Shown here piece by piece: positions 11,103 through 18,829 of a stretch of 64,000 nt of DNA (position 1 is the first letter of the stretch; the number at the start of each line of letters is the position of its first letter). The notes under the pieces were generated by a model. That model saw nothing but the letters and a program-made list of their open reading frames with translations, was not told where the DNA came from and searched no databases. Origin of the DNA: an uncultured Burkholderiales bacterium (GTDB taxonomy: Bacteria; Pseudomonadota; Gammaproteobacteria; Burkholderiales; Burkholderiaceae_C); assembly GCA_903910745.1 (NCBI GenBank), contig CAIWAO010000066.1, forward strand, positions 34,125-98,124, written 5' to 3'. A program made the translations under genes and the position numbers.

Positions 11103-11693
11103 TTGTCTGATCTGAGAGTCGACTTAATAGGCGAACACATAGAAATACTCACTGCACTACGTGAGTATTTGTTGAGCCAAGGAACAGAGCATCTTGCAGC
11201 GTACCAATTACCCATTGACAAGGCCCAAATTAGCATTCAAGTTGAGTGTGTAAAAACTTCAACTGAGCATGCTGCAGAATTTTTAAAGTCCATCAACAAC
11301 GAATCTAGTGTTACAGGAAAAATATTACTCCTAATTAGCCCTAACGAATTTGCAATCGAGGACGCCCCTCATCTCGCGCGCGCTAGGCTATTAATCAATG
11401 AGGTTTCAAAAACAAAAAAACTAAGTCTTCAAGTCATTCGAGGGGATTGGGCGGGGGGAGTAATCGGCTCGCTTGCAAAAAATACGGGTTACGCATTTGC
11501 CTCAATCTTAAAAAATATACTGATATCGCAAAAATCAGAAACCGTGATATCGCAGGATCATGACAACAGCAGTAAGACCGGGGTAGAACAAAATTTCCGC
11601 CCCCTTCCTAAACCTTTATTTAACTATGTTTGCGAAAAATGTAGCGATCCTGAATGCGAGCACGCATTATTTGGATTTTTGAAGGCAAAATAA
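11103..11693 (+). CDS. protein of unknown function with C-terminal Cys/His cluster
   Basis: I do not recognise this 196-residue protein. It starts with TTG 17 bases after ftsB, so it is probably in the eno-ftsB transcript. No signal peptide or membrane segment is seen. The N-terminal half is mixed alpha/beta in character, including an ARARLLINEVSKTKKLSLQVI stretch followed by WAGGVIGS; a polar linker (about 145-170) leads to a C-terminal C-x2-C-x4-C-x-H arrangement in CEKCSDPECEHALFGF, which looks like a zinc or other metal site. Its 3' end overlaps by 70 bases the convergent Cys-rich ORF on the minus strand. The coding frame is supported by its continuity and position, not by homology. Confidence 0.6.
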   Translation: MSDLRVDLIGEHIEILTALREYLLSQGTEHLAAYQLPIDKAQISIQVECVKTSTEHAAEFLKSINNESSVTGKILLLISPNEFAIEDAPHLARARLLINEVSKTKKLSLQVIRGDWAGGVIGSLAKNTGYAFASILKNILISQKSETVISQDHDNSSKTGVEQNFRPLPKPLFNYVCEKCSDPECEHALFGFLKAK

Positions 11694-11854
11694 TTAACAA
11701 AAATTTCATGCCCTTCTTTCACGCATTCTTGATTTTTTGCTTGGCATGTCCTTTCACAGAAAGTACAGCTCTTTTTTAAAAAATCGCACATGTACATGCC
11801 TAGTTCTGATCGCAATGCAATGACCCCCTTTTCTTCAATACAACATGGTTTCAT
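11624..11854 (-). CDS. small Cys-rich protein coupled to hslO
   Basis: This 76-residue ORF begins with an ATG that overlaps the hslO stop codon (ATGA), the arrangement of translational coupling. The first 50 residues contain CC near the start and then C-x6-C-x2-C-x3-C-x6-C in the region CDFLKKSCTFCERTCQ, suggesting a metal or redox-active fold; HslO itself is a cysteine redox chaperone. The last 23 residues are read antisense to the 3' end of the unknown plus-strand gene, so the true C-terminus may be the less conserved part. I do not recognise a family. The 157 bases between hslO and the plus-strand gene would otherwise be empty. Confidence 0.45.
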   Translation of the reverse strand: MKPCCIEEKGVIALRSELGMYMCDFLKKSCTFCERTCQAKNQECVKEGHEIFVNYFAFKNPNNACSHSGSLHFSQT

Positions 11855-12840
11855 TGCAACACATCAGGGGCCGGAGGCTGAAGGGTTTGATTATTAAAGA
11901 GCAGTGCAGTGTCCACGGCGTCAAAAATATAGTTAGCGCCGCAAAAATCACAGCTCACATCAATATTTGACTTCTCCTCCAAGATGCTTTCAGCCTCCTC
12001 AAGCCCTAAGCCTTGAATCATTGCAGCAACTCTTTGCCTGGAACAGGTACAACCAAAATAGGGCGTTACAGCGCTCGACTCATCCGTTGCCAAATGCGCC
12101 AACCGCTCCTCCCAAAAAAGACGATGAAGAATGACATCTGACTTTAAAGTTAACAACTCTTGTGTGGTCAAACTTTTGGTCAATATAGAAATTCTTTTGT
12201 AGTCCTCATTTTGATCTAACGCGTCTTGCTCAATATCTTGCTGATTACCGCCCAAGTTATCTTGTCCTTTAATGGGCATTCTTTGAATCAAAATTCCAGC
12301 GCAAGAATCATCATCCGTGCCAAGCACGATCGTAGTATCGAGTTGCTCACTGCGTCTCATGTACTGCTCAAGAATATCGCTCAATCTTTCGTAAGATTCC
12401 CCGTTATCCCGGTCCAGGGGTACAACACCTTGGTAAGGTTGTTGCCCGCGGCGGCGGTTTTGCGGATCATAAGTGATAGAACATCTTCCCATATGATTTC
12501 GGTTGATCATCTCGCTAAGAAGTGCATCCTCTGATACCTCACCCACTACTTTAGCTGTTGCTCTGACGCGCAAATCAGGCTGCACCTCAACAACTGCCAC
12601 CTTTAAGGGACCGTCCCCCCAAATCTGAAGAATCAATGCTCCATCAAATTTAATGTTAGATTGAAGCAATACAGCTGCAGCTGTCATCTCACCTAACAAC
12701 GCTCTGACGGGCTTGGGGTATTCTCCGGTCTCAGGGTTTAACCGTCTACGAGACAAAATCTCAGTCCAAGTATCTTGCATTTGAACTAGAAAGCCTCTGA
12801 CTGGTAGGCCCTCAAAAATAAAGGGGTGCACTTTAGCCAA
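11851..12840 (-). CDS. hslO: redox-regulated chaperone Hsp33
   Basis: Hsp33 is a cytoplasmic holdase activated by oxidation of a C-terminal zinc site. The product has the N-terminal FEGLPVRGFLVQ segment, the central KRRGQQPYQG-like loop (here RRRGQQPYQG) and the four zinc cysteines CTC and CDFC near the C-terminus. The start is uncertain: an ATG at 12900 would overlap the carbonic anhydrase gene by 68 bases, while TTG at 12840 has AGGGG about ten bases upstream and gives a normal-length N-terminus; GTG at 12831 is also possible. It follows the carbonic anhydrase gene and overlaps the start of the Cys-rich ORF. Confidence 0.9.
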   Translation of the reverse strand: MAKVHPFIFEGLPVRGFLVQMQDTWTEILSRRRLNPETGEYPKPVRALLGEMTAAAVLLQSNIKFDGALILQIWGDGPLKVAVVEVQPDLRVRATAKVVGEVSEDALLSEMINRNHMGRCSITYDPQNRRRGQQPYQGVVPLDRDNGESYERLSDILEQYMRRSEQLDTTIVLGTDDDSCAGILIQRMPIKGQDNLGGNQQDIEQDALDQNEDYKRISILTKSLTTQELLTLKSDVILHRLFWEERLAHLATDESSAVTPYFGCTCSRQRVAAMIQGLGLEEAESILEEKSNIDVSCDFCGANYIFDAVDTALLFNNQTLQPPAPDVLQ

Positions 12841-13357
12841 TTTTGACAAGCCCCTTTTGAAAACGTTTTGAATTTTGCACATAACGTTTTGCCGACTCAT
12901 ACAACCCTTTGATTTGTTCGGGTGTTAAATCTTTAACCACTTTTGCTGGACTCCCTAAAATCATTGAACCATCTGGAAACTCTTTACCTTCTGTAACCAA
13001 GGCACCAGCACCCACCAAACAGTTTCGACCAATCTTTGCACCGTTTAAAACAACTGAACCAATCCCTATTAAGGACCCCTCACCAATATTGCAACCATGA
13101 AGAGTGACTTGGTGACCCACTGTCACGTGCTTACCAATAATCAGTGGGATTCCATCATCGGTGTGGAGCATACTGTTGTCTTGGATGTTGGAGCCCTCGC
13201 CAATTTCAATTAGATCGTTATCTCCTCTGATAACGGTACCAAACCAAACATTAGCGTCCTTGTGTAGATGCACTTTGCCCATGACTTGGGCTGAGTCTGC
13301 GACCCAGGCGGTCGGATCAATATTTGGACTCACGTCATCTAATTTATAAATAGCCAT
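12833..13357 (-). CDS. gamma-carbonic anhydrase family protein (left-handed beta-helix)
   Basis: A 174-residue hexapeptide-repeat protein of the gamma-carbonic anhydrase/YrdA/PaaY group. The body is made of [LIV]-G-x4 turns, and the three zinc histidines are expected in the segments NSMLHTD, VTVGHQVTLHGC. The start ATG at 13357 gives the family beginning (MAIYKLDDVSP) and is preferred to a far upstream in-frame start, which would overlap the divergent DUF455 gene. Activity as a carbonic anhydrase has been shown for only some members, so the enzyme role is inferred. It is the first gene of the hslO unit. Confidence 0.88.
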   Translation of the reverse strand: MAIYKLDDVSPNIDPTAWVADSAQVMGKVHLHKDANVWFGTVIRGDNDLIEIGEGSNIQDNSMLHTDDGIPLIIGKHVTVGHQVTLHGCNIGEGSLIGIGSVVLNGAKIGRNCLVGAGALVTEGKEFPDGSMILGSPAKVVKDLTPEQIKGLYESAKRYVQNSKRFQKGLVKIG

Positions 13358-13409
13358 AAATACTCCAGAAATTTGTAAACATACCCAATTCAATGCCAAA
13401 ATTGTACAG

Positions 13410-14216
13410 ATGGAATTAAGACATTGTGCCCTACAAGCCTTACAGGCAAAAGCTGCTCTAACTAAAGTTAAGTTAGTCGGTGAGTTGTGGGCTATGCGGG
13501 AGGGCTTACAAATTGATACGAGGGCGCACATAAGCCCCCAAATGGGTACTATCCCCGGTCGCCCAGATTTGCCTGAGCTCATCAACGCGCGAAACATGCC
13601 AAAGCGCTCACCCTTCAACAATGAGGGGTTGGCTGCACTGGTGCATGCAGTTTGTCATATCGAGTTTAATGCAATCAATCTAGCCCTTGACGCAATTTGG
13701 CGCTATGCGAATATGCCTCAACCTTATTATGAAGATTGGCTGCGTGTGGCCTATGAGGAGTCAACACACTTTGAACTACTCAGGGAATTACTAGAGTCCC
13801 TTGGGTTTTTTTACGGAGATTTCAAAGCCCACGATGGTCTTTGGGATATGTGCACAAAAACAGGGGATAGCATCATCGCCCGGATGGCCCTTGTTCCCAG
13901 AACCTTGGAGGCAAGGGGCCTGGACGCGACCCCTGTTATACAAAAGAAACTTCAAGCGGCAGGTACAGAGCAGGCAAATGCAGCCACAAAAATTCTGGAT
14001 ATTATTTTAAGAGATGAGGTAGGTCACGTCGCCATTGGAAACTATTGGTACAACTGGCTGTGCTCCAAACAAAGCGTTGATCCTTTAACGCATTACAACG
14101 AATTGGCACTCAAACATAACGCCCCCAAACTCAGACCCCCCTTTAATTTGGAGGCAAGAAGAAAGGCTGGTTTTACAGATAAAGAGCTAGAAACACTTCA
14201 ACACCAGGACACCTAA
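13410..14216 (+). CDS. ferritin-like DUF455 protein
   Basis: A 268-residue protein of the DUF455 family with a ferritin-like four-helix bundle. The expected di-iron ligands are visible as HIEFNAINLALD, EESTHF and RDEVGHVAIG (Glu and His pairs), together with the family segment PGRPDLPELI. The family is related in fold to MiaE-type tRNA hydroxylases, but its function is not established. The gene is divergent from the carbonic anhydrase (52 bases between starts) and its TAA stop directly abuts the TAA stop of the convergent xerD. Confidence 0.85.
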   Translation: MELRHCALQALQAKAALTKVKLVGELWAMREGLQIDTRAHISPQMGTIPGRPDLPELINARNMPKRSPFNNEGLAALVHAVCHIEFNAINLALDAIWRYANMPQPYYEDWLRVAYEESTHFELLRELLESLGFFYGDFKAHDGLWDMCTKTGDSIIARMALVPRTLEARGLDATPVIQKKLQAAGTEQANAATKILDIILRDEVGHVAIGNYWYNWLCSKQSVDPLTHYNELALKHNAPKLRPPFNLEARRKAGFTDKELETLQHQDT

Positions 14217-15293
14217 TTATCCTCTTGGATGATGTTTTGCATGTAGGCTCTTCAGTCTCTCCTTCGCAACGTGTGTGTATATGGTGGTGGTTGATATGTC
14301 AGCATGCCCAAGAAGCATCTGCACAGCTCTAAGATCAGCCCCGTGATTGAGCAGATGCGTTGCAAAGGCATGGCGTAGAGTGTGGGGCGATAAGTTGGGC
14401 GCAATTCCTGCAATTTGAGCATAGCGCTTAATGATGTTCCAAAACATCACGCGTGACATCCCCGAGCCTCGCCTGGTTACAAATAAAAACTGTGTTTGCT
14501 GCTCCTTTAAAAGCTCCCCCCTCGCAGTCTTTAAATATTGCTCGATCCACTCCCCCGCCTCTTCACCAAAGGGGACCATCCGCTCTTTTTGCCCCTTTCC
14601 CATTACAGTGAGCACATTTTCTTTCAAACTCAACTCGAAAGTTTTTAAATTCACGAGCTCCGATACACGCAGTCCACTCGCATAAAGAATTTCTAGCATC
14701 GCTTTGTCACGAAGACCAAGGGGCTTGTCAGTATCAGGCGCATTAAGTAAAGCCTCGACATGGGCTTCGGTGAGTGTCTTGGGAACGCGAAGGGGTGTTC
14801 TTGCAGCAAGGATTTTCAAGGTCGGATCTTCACTGATGAGTGACTCGCGCAGTGCCCACCTAAAAAAGCGTCTAAAAACTGTCAATCTCCTGTTAGCACT
14901 GGTTGCCTTGGAGTCGGAGAAACGAACAGCAAAATACTCCTGCACTAAGGGCTCTGTACACAAAAGCAGAGAGCTTGATTTGCCTCTCAACCAAATTGAT
15001 ATTTGTGAGATATCCCTTTTGTAAGCACTCAAGGTGTTTTGTGAAAGTCCCTCCTCTAACCATAGCCCGTTTATAAAGCGTTCAATAACGGGATCAACCA
15101 ACGATTGATCGATCACGTTGACGGGTTTGCCCAGTTTTTTGGGTACTCGGGGTTTAGATTTTGCTAAACCGTTGTCAGGTGTTGATGTGGGTGCTTGGAT
15201 TAGTGGTTTGTATTTTGAGGGCCGCCCTTTTTTAGGCGCTAAGCTTTGGTGCCCCTCCCCAGGATCCAAGATTGACAAATCTTTCTTAGGCAT
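14217..15293 (-). CDS. xerD: tyrosine recombinase XerD
   Basis: XerD resolves chromosome dimers at dif together with XerC. The catalytic set is visible: Arg in YASGLRVSEL, Lys in GKGQKERMVPFG, HTLRH, LGHADIS and the nucleophile Tyr in TTIYTHV. The core-binding domain (about residues 65-150) has the SQNTLSAYKRDI motif. At 358 residues it is roughly 60 longer than usual: the extension is a Lys/Pro-rich, probably disordered N-terminus ending at KLGKPVNVIDQS. A later start was considered, but no better ribosome binding site is obvious. It lacks mobile-element neighbours, which favours the housekeeping XerD over an integrase. Confidence 0.88.
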   Translation of the reverse strand: MPKKDLSILDPGEGHQSLAPKKGRPSKYKPLIQAPTSTPDNGLAKSKPRVPKKLGKPVNVIDQSLVDPVIERFINGLWLEEGLSQNTLSAYKRDISQISIWLRGKSSSLLLCTEPLVQEYFAVRFSDSKATSANRRLTVFRRFFRWALRESLISEDPTLKILAARTPLRVPKTLTEAHVEALLNAPDTDKPLGLRDKAMLEILYASGLRVSELVNLKTFELSLKENVLTVMGKGQKERMVPFGEEAGEWIEQYLKTARGELLKEQQTQFLFVTRRGSGMSRVMFWNIIKRYAQIAGIAPNLSPHTLRHAFATHLLNHGADLRAVQMLLGHADISTTTIYTHVAKERLKSLHAKHHPRG

Positions 15294-15335
15294 TGGAGGG
15301 GGGTTGACGTCTTCTAGTTAGATTACTGATTCAGC

Positions 15336-16334
15336 TTACTGTTCTAGTTTCAGCTTTTGGGTCTCGACCACTTTTTTATAGACCTCAAACTCAGCTTTGA
15401 TTTGCTGCGTAAATTGTTCAGGTGTATTGCCAATCACAATTGAGCCCGTATCTTCAATACGTTTACGCACAGCAGGATCTTCAAGAGCTTTTACGACTGC
15501 GTCGTGTATTTTGTCAATGACCTCCTTTGGTAGCCCTTTAGGTCCATAAATACCGTAATAAGCCATCCGGTTTACCGGCTCAAGACCTACGTCTTTAAAA
15601 GTGGGCACATTCGGCAAAACTGCCAATTTTTGGGGAGCAGCAACAACAATAGGTACCAAACGTCCCTCTTTAATAAACTGAAGAGCGGATGGCAAATTAT
15701 CGAAAATAATGGGAACTTGCCCTGCTACGGTATCGTTCAGTGCAGGACCCGCTCCTCTGTAAGGGATGTGAGTAATGAACGAATTTGACAGACTTTTAAA
15801 GAGCTCTGTTTGCAGATGTCCAATTCCCCCAGTTCCAGAGGATGCGTAAGAGTACTTGCCAGGGTGTTTGTGGACCTCATCAATAAAGGTCTTATAGTCC
15901 TTAGCAGGAAACGAGGGGTGCACAGCAATCACGTTAGGAGTTGCCGCAATATTCACAATGGGGGAGAAGTCGGTCATTATGTTGTAAGGGATTTTCGGGT
16001 TAATCGCTGGATTAGCAGCGGTCGTTGAGACCGTCGCAATTCCAAGCGAATACCCATCGGCTACAGACTTAGCCGTATCCAACGCCCCTACAACACCGCC
16101 CCCGCCTGGTTTGTTATCCACGATCACACTTTGTCCAAGAATCCTTCCCAATGGTTCAGCAATCACGCGGGCAATAATATCTGTTGTACCCCCTGCAGCA
16201 AAGGGAACTAAGAGCTTGATTGGCTTGTTGGGGTAGCTCTGTGCAAAAGAGACCGACACACATAAACTTGATAAAACCGCTGTGGATAGGAACTTCAGGG
16301 GAAGTTTCAACATTTTTTTAATTCCTAAATTCAT
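15336..16334 (-). CDS. Bug/TctC-family tripartite tricarboxylate transporter substrate-binding protein
   Basis: Periplasmic solute receptor of the Bug family. The start at 16334 has GGAG six bases upstream and is followed by a signal peptide ending at SVSFAQ-SYPN. The mature protein shows the family hallmarks KLLVPFAAGGTTDIIAR, DNKPGGGGVVG, IPYRGAGPALNDTVAGQV and the segment YGIYGPKGLP. No TctA/TctB membrane genes are near, which is typical of the many orphan Bug receptors of Burkholderiales. The ligand, commonly a carboxylate, cannot be predicted. It lies between murB and xerD, on the same strand, with 154 bases upstream. Confidence 0.92.
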   Translation of the reverse strand: MNLGIKKMLKLPLKFLSTAVLSSLCVSVSFAQSYPNKPIKLLVPFAAGGTTDIIARVIAEPLGRILGQSVIVDNKPGGGGVVGALDTAKSVADGYSLGIATVSTTAANPAINPKIPYNIMTDFSPIVNIAATPNVIAVHPSFPAKDYKTFIDEVHKHPGKYSYASSGTGGIGHLQTELFKSLSNSFITHIPYRGAGPALNDTVAGQVPIIFDNLPSALQFIKEGRLVPIVVAAPQKLAVLPNVPTFKDVGLEPVNRMAYYGIYGPKGLPKEVIDKIHDAVVKALEDPAVRKRIEDTGSIVIGNTPEQFTQQIKAEFEVYKKVVETQKLKLEQ

Positions 16335-16399
16335 CAAATTCTCCGTCATTTTTAAAAACCCTTAAGTGTCAATTCAGTTGCGTATTTTTGCAGGACCCT

Positions 16400-16422
16400 A
16401 GGCTCTTTCGCCAGGCTCTTTC
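16400..16422. repeat. 10-bp direct repeat, 13-bp period
   Basis: AGGCTCTTTC occurs twice with three bases between (16400-16409 and 16413-16422) in the murB to Bug-receptor intergenic region. Could be an operator or chance; nothing else is visible in this 139-base gap. Confidence 0.35.
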
Positions 16423-16488
16423 AATAGCTTGTGTAGTGTGTGCGTTTACTGATTATTATCTTATGATTATCTTTTTTTTTTGAAATTT

Positions 16489-17553
16489 TTAGACCACCAC
16501 TGGCTCTATCTCCAGTCTTATTCCAAACCTTTCATAAACACTGGTCTGTATGGCCTGAGCCAGTGTAACCACCTCTCCCCCAGTGCAAGGTCTGCTTGGA
16601 CCGCCCTTGTTAATCAAGATAAGTGCCTGTTTCTCATACACACCGGCGTGCCCCACGCTCTTGCCTTTCCAGCCACAGGCATCGATTAACCAAGCAGCGG
16701 CTAGTTTGAATTCACCGTTGCTGAGTTGGTAGTGAACTAGTTTGGGTTCACGAGCAATGATGTCTGCACACTGGTCTGCAGTGACCGTAGGATTTTTAAA
16801 AAAACTACCTGCATTCCCAACCAACTCTGGCTGGGGTAATTTTGCTTTGCGAATGCTACAAACCATATCAAAGATTTGCATTGCGCTTGGTTGGGTTAAT
16901 CCACTCTCAACCACGCGTTTGTGAATATCTGTGTATCCAGTCTCAGCCCTCCAGGCCTTGGGAAGGCGAAACCGGACTCTGGTAATGAGTGCACGTCCAG
17001 CCAAACCCATCGATGAGGACGCGCCCATCCTTTGATCTGGCCCGTGTTTAAAAACTGAATCTCTGTAGCCAAAAGCGCAGTGCAAAGCCTCAAGCCTCAT
17101 GTGCTCGCTGGTTTGGAGGTTGATCGCGTCCAGTGATTCAAAGCGGTCTTGAAGCTCAACCCCGTAAGCTCCAATGTTTTGAACGGGCGTAGCCCCAACA
17201 GAGCCAGGAATCATAGCTAAATTCTCCAGCCCTGGCCAACCGTTGTCCAAGGTCCAGCGCACAAACTCATGCCAATTCTCTCCTGCGTACGCCTCAACCA
17301 CCCAGGCCTTTTCATCCTCGCTGACCAATCTCTTTCCAAGCATCTCTACTTTTAAGACAACGGGTTTAACGTCAGCTGTAATTACAATGTTACTGCCTCC
17401 GCCTAAAATGAATTTAGGGGCTGCAGCAAGTTCCGGGTCTCTTAAAACAGCCAACAAATCTTCCTCTGAGTTTAATCGGACCAGACGAAGTGCTTTAGCC
17501 TCAATGCCAAAGGTGTTGTATTTTTTTAGGGATATGTTTTGTTCGACAATCAT
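16489..17553 (-). CDS. murB: UDP-N-acetylenolpyruvoylglucosamine reductase
   Basis: MurB is the FAD enzyme that reduces enolpyruvyl-UDP-GlcNAc to UDP-MurNAc in peptidoglycan synthesis. The 354-residue type I product shows NTFGIEAKA at the N-terminus, GGGSNIV and PGSVGATPVQNIGAYGVE of the FAD domain, the GYRDSVFK segment with the active-site Arg, and GNAGSFFKNP with the catalytic serine. The C-terminal Glu lies in LEIEPVVV. It is divergent from yajQ with only 34 bases between the two starts. Confidence 0.95.
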   Translation of the reverse strand: MIVEQNISLKKYNTFGIEAKALRLVRLNSEEDLLAVLRDPELAAAPKFILGGGSNIVITADVKPVVLKVEMLGKRLVSEDEKAWVVEAYAGENWHEFVRWTLDNGWPGLENLAMIPGSVGATPVQNIGAYGVELQDRFESLDAINLQTSEHMRLEALHCAFGYRDSVFKHGPDQRMGASSSMGLAGRALITRVRFRLPKAWRAETGYTDIHKRVVESGLTQPSAMQIFDMVCSIRKAKLPQPELVGNAGSFFKNPTVTADQCADIIAREPKLVHYQLSNGEFKLAAAWLIDACGWKGKSVGHAGVYEKQALILINKGGPSRPCTGGEVVTLAQAIQTSVYERFGIRLEIEPVVV

Positions 17554-17587
17554 GGCAGAATTGTCGCATTGTTAATGAGGATTTTTT

Positions 17588-18073
17588 ATGCCTTCTTTTG
17601 ATGCAGTTTGTGAAGCTAATTTAGTAGAGGTCAAGAATGCGGTTGAGAATTCAGCCAAAGAAATTGGCACCCGTTTTGACTTCAAAGGGACCAGTGCTGC
17701 GATAGATTTAAAAGAAAACGACATCACCATACACGGAGATTCGCCTTTTCAGTTAACACAGGTCGAAGATATATTGCAAAATAAGCTCACTAAGCGTGGT
17801 GTAGACGTACGTTTCCTTGATAAAGAAGAAATTCAAAAGATTGGCGGCGATAAGGTAAAAGTACTGATTAAAGTTAAAAAAGGTATCGCAGGCGAAGACG
17901 CCAAAAAACTACAACGCCTCATCAAAGATAGCAAAATAAAAGTTCAAGCAGCGATCCAAGGCGACTCGGTTAGAGTCACAGGCGCTAAAAGGGACGATCT
18001 ACAAACGGCGATGGCGCTGATTAAAAAAGAGTTGAGCGATCTGCCCTTAAGCTTTGATAACTTTAGAGATTAA
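17588..18073 (+). CDS. yajQ: YajQ-family nucleotide-binding protein
   Basis: A 161-residue UPF0234/YajQ protein made of two similar ferredoxin-like halves. The family start [11 protein letters not shown] and the conserved FDFKGTSA and [25 protein letters not shown] segments (given here in part) are present, ending LSFDNFRD. Some homologues bind cyclic di-GMP and act as regulators; that role has not been shown for all members. It is convergent with plsY, whose stop lies seven bases away. Confidence 0.95.
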   Translation: MPSFDAVCEANLVEVKNAVENSAKEIGTRFDFKGTSAAIDLKENDITIHGDSPFQLTQVEDILQNKLTKRGVDVRFLDKEEIQKIGGDKVKVLIKVKKGIAGEDAKKLQRLIKDSKIKVQAAIQGDSVRVTGAKRDDLQTAMALIKKELSDLPLSFDNFRD

Positions 18074-18080
18074 AAGTTTT

Positions 18081-18803
18081 TTAAGATTTTTTCTTGCTAA
18101 AAATCTTAGACTCCTCACCCTTTAGCAGTCTTTGAACGTTCTCTTTGTGTCGGTAAATCAAAAGCATGGCCATGATTGCACTGACCAAAGCAAGTGGCCA
18201 AGGTGTTGCATAAATAAACTCATCTCTCCATAAATAGATGGAGCCAATTACCAGATAAATGGGTGCAAATGCAGCACTCAGCAGTGCAGACAAAGAAGAG
18301 TAGCGAGTCAAAACCGCAACGCCAACCCAAGTCAGTAAGACCATAAGTCCTAGGGTAGGTTGCATTCCAAATAACAGACCTGCCGCAGTCGCAACTCCCT
18401 TACCCCCTTTAAAACCAAAAAACACAGGCCATAAGTGCCCGACAAATGCACTCATTGCAACCCCAGCAATGATCCAGGGTGTTAGCATTTCCCATGAATT
18501 TTGCTTAACTGCGAAGTCAGCCATTGAGGAATCTAAAAAAGGATTTTGCACTGCATATGCTTTTGCAAGAACCAGTGGCAGCCAGCCCTTAAATCCATCC
18601 ATGAAAAGAGTTAATAGTGCAGCTCCCTTGTGCCCGGTCCTAAGCACATTGGTTGCACCAGGGTTGTGGCTCCCGAAAGTGCGAGGATCACTCAAGCCAA
18701 ATAGTCTGCTCACAACTACTGCAAACGATACAGATCCGCAGATGTATGCGAACAGTACCCAAATGGCAGCGCAGGCAAAGATTGACCAATAATCAGCAGT
18801 CAT
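18081..18803 (-). CDS. plsY: glycerol-3-phosphate acyltransferase PlsY
   Basis: PlsY transfers acyl from acyl-phosphate to glycerol 3-phosphate in the inner membrane, the first step of phospholipid synthesis. The 240-residue multi-pass protein has the motifs GSVSFAVVVSR, the conserved GSHNPGATNVLRTG and GFKGGKGVATAAG. It is somewhat longer than the usual 200-210 residues because of a periplasmic or cytoplasmic segment around residues 85-110 (PFLDSSMADFAV). The ATG at 18803 is chosen since the in-frame upstream start would run into the aldo/keto reductase gene. Confidence 0.93.
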   Translation of the reverse strand: MTADYWSIFACAAIWVLFAYICGSVSFAVVVSRLFGLSDPRTFGSHNPGATNVLRTGHKGAALLTLFMDGFKGWLPLVLAKAYAVQNPFLDSSMADFAVKQNSWEMLTPWIIAGVAMSAFVGHLWPVFFGFKGGKGVATAAGLLFGMQPTLGLMVLLTWVGVAVLTRYSSLSALLSAAFAPIYLVIGSIYLWRDEFIYATPWPLALVSAIMAMLLIYRHKENVQRLLKGEESKIFSKKKS

Positions 18804-18829
18804 TTTTTGTAATGGATTGTTGTTGGGAA

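Noticed and set aside
13358..13621. 88-codon N-terminal extension of the gamma-carbonic anhydrase
   Set aside because: It would overlap the divergent DUF455 gene and has no family similarity; ATG at 13357 fits the family start.
14217..15293. The tyrosine recombinase as a phage or island integrase
   Set aside because: No tRNA-proximal attachment repeat, no mobile genes around it and XerD-like motifs throughout.
16344..16372. Perfect TTGACA (minus strand) upstream of the Bug receptor gene
   Set aside because: No acceptable -10 box at 16-18 bp, and the expected position falls on the coding start.
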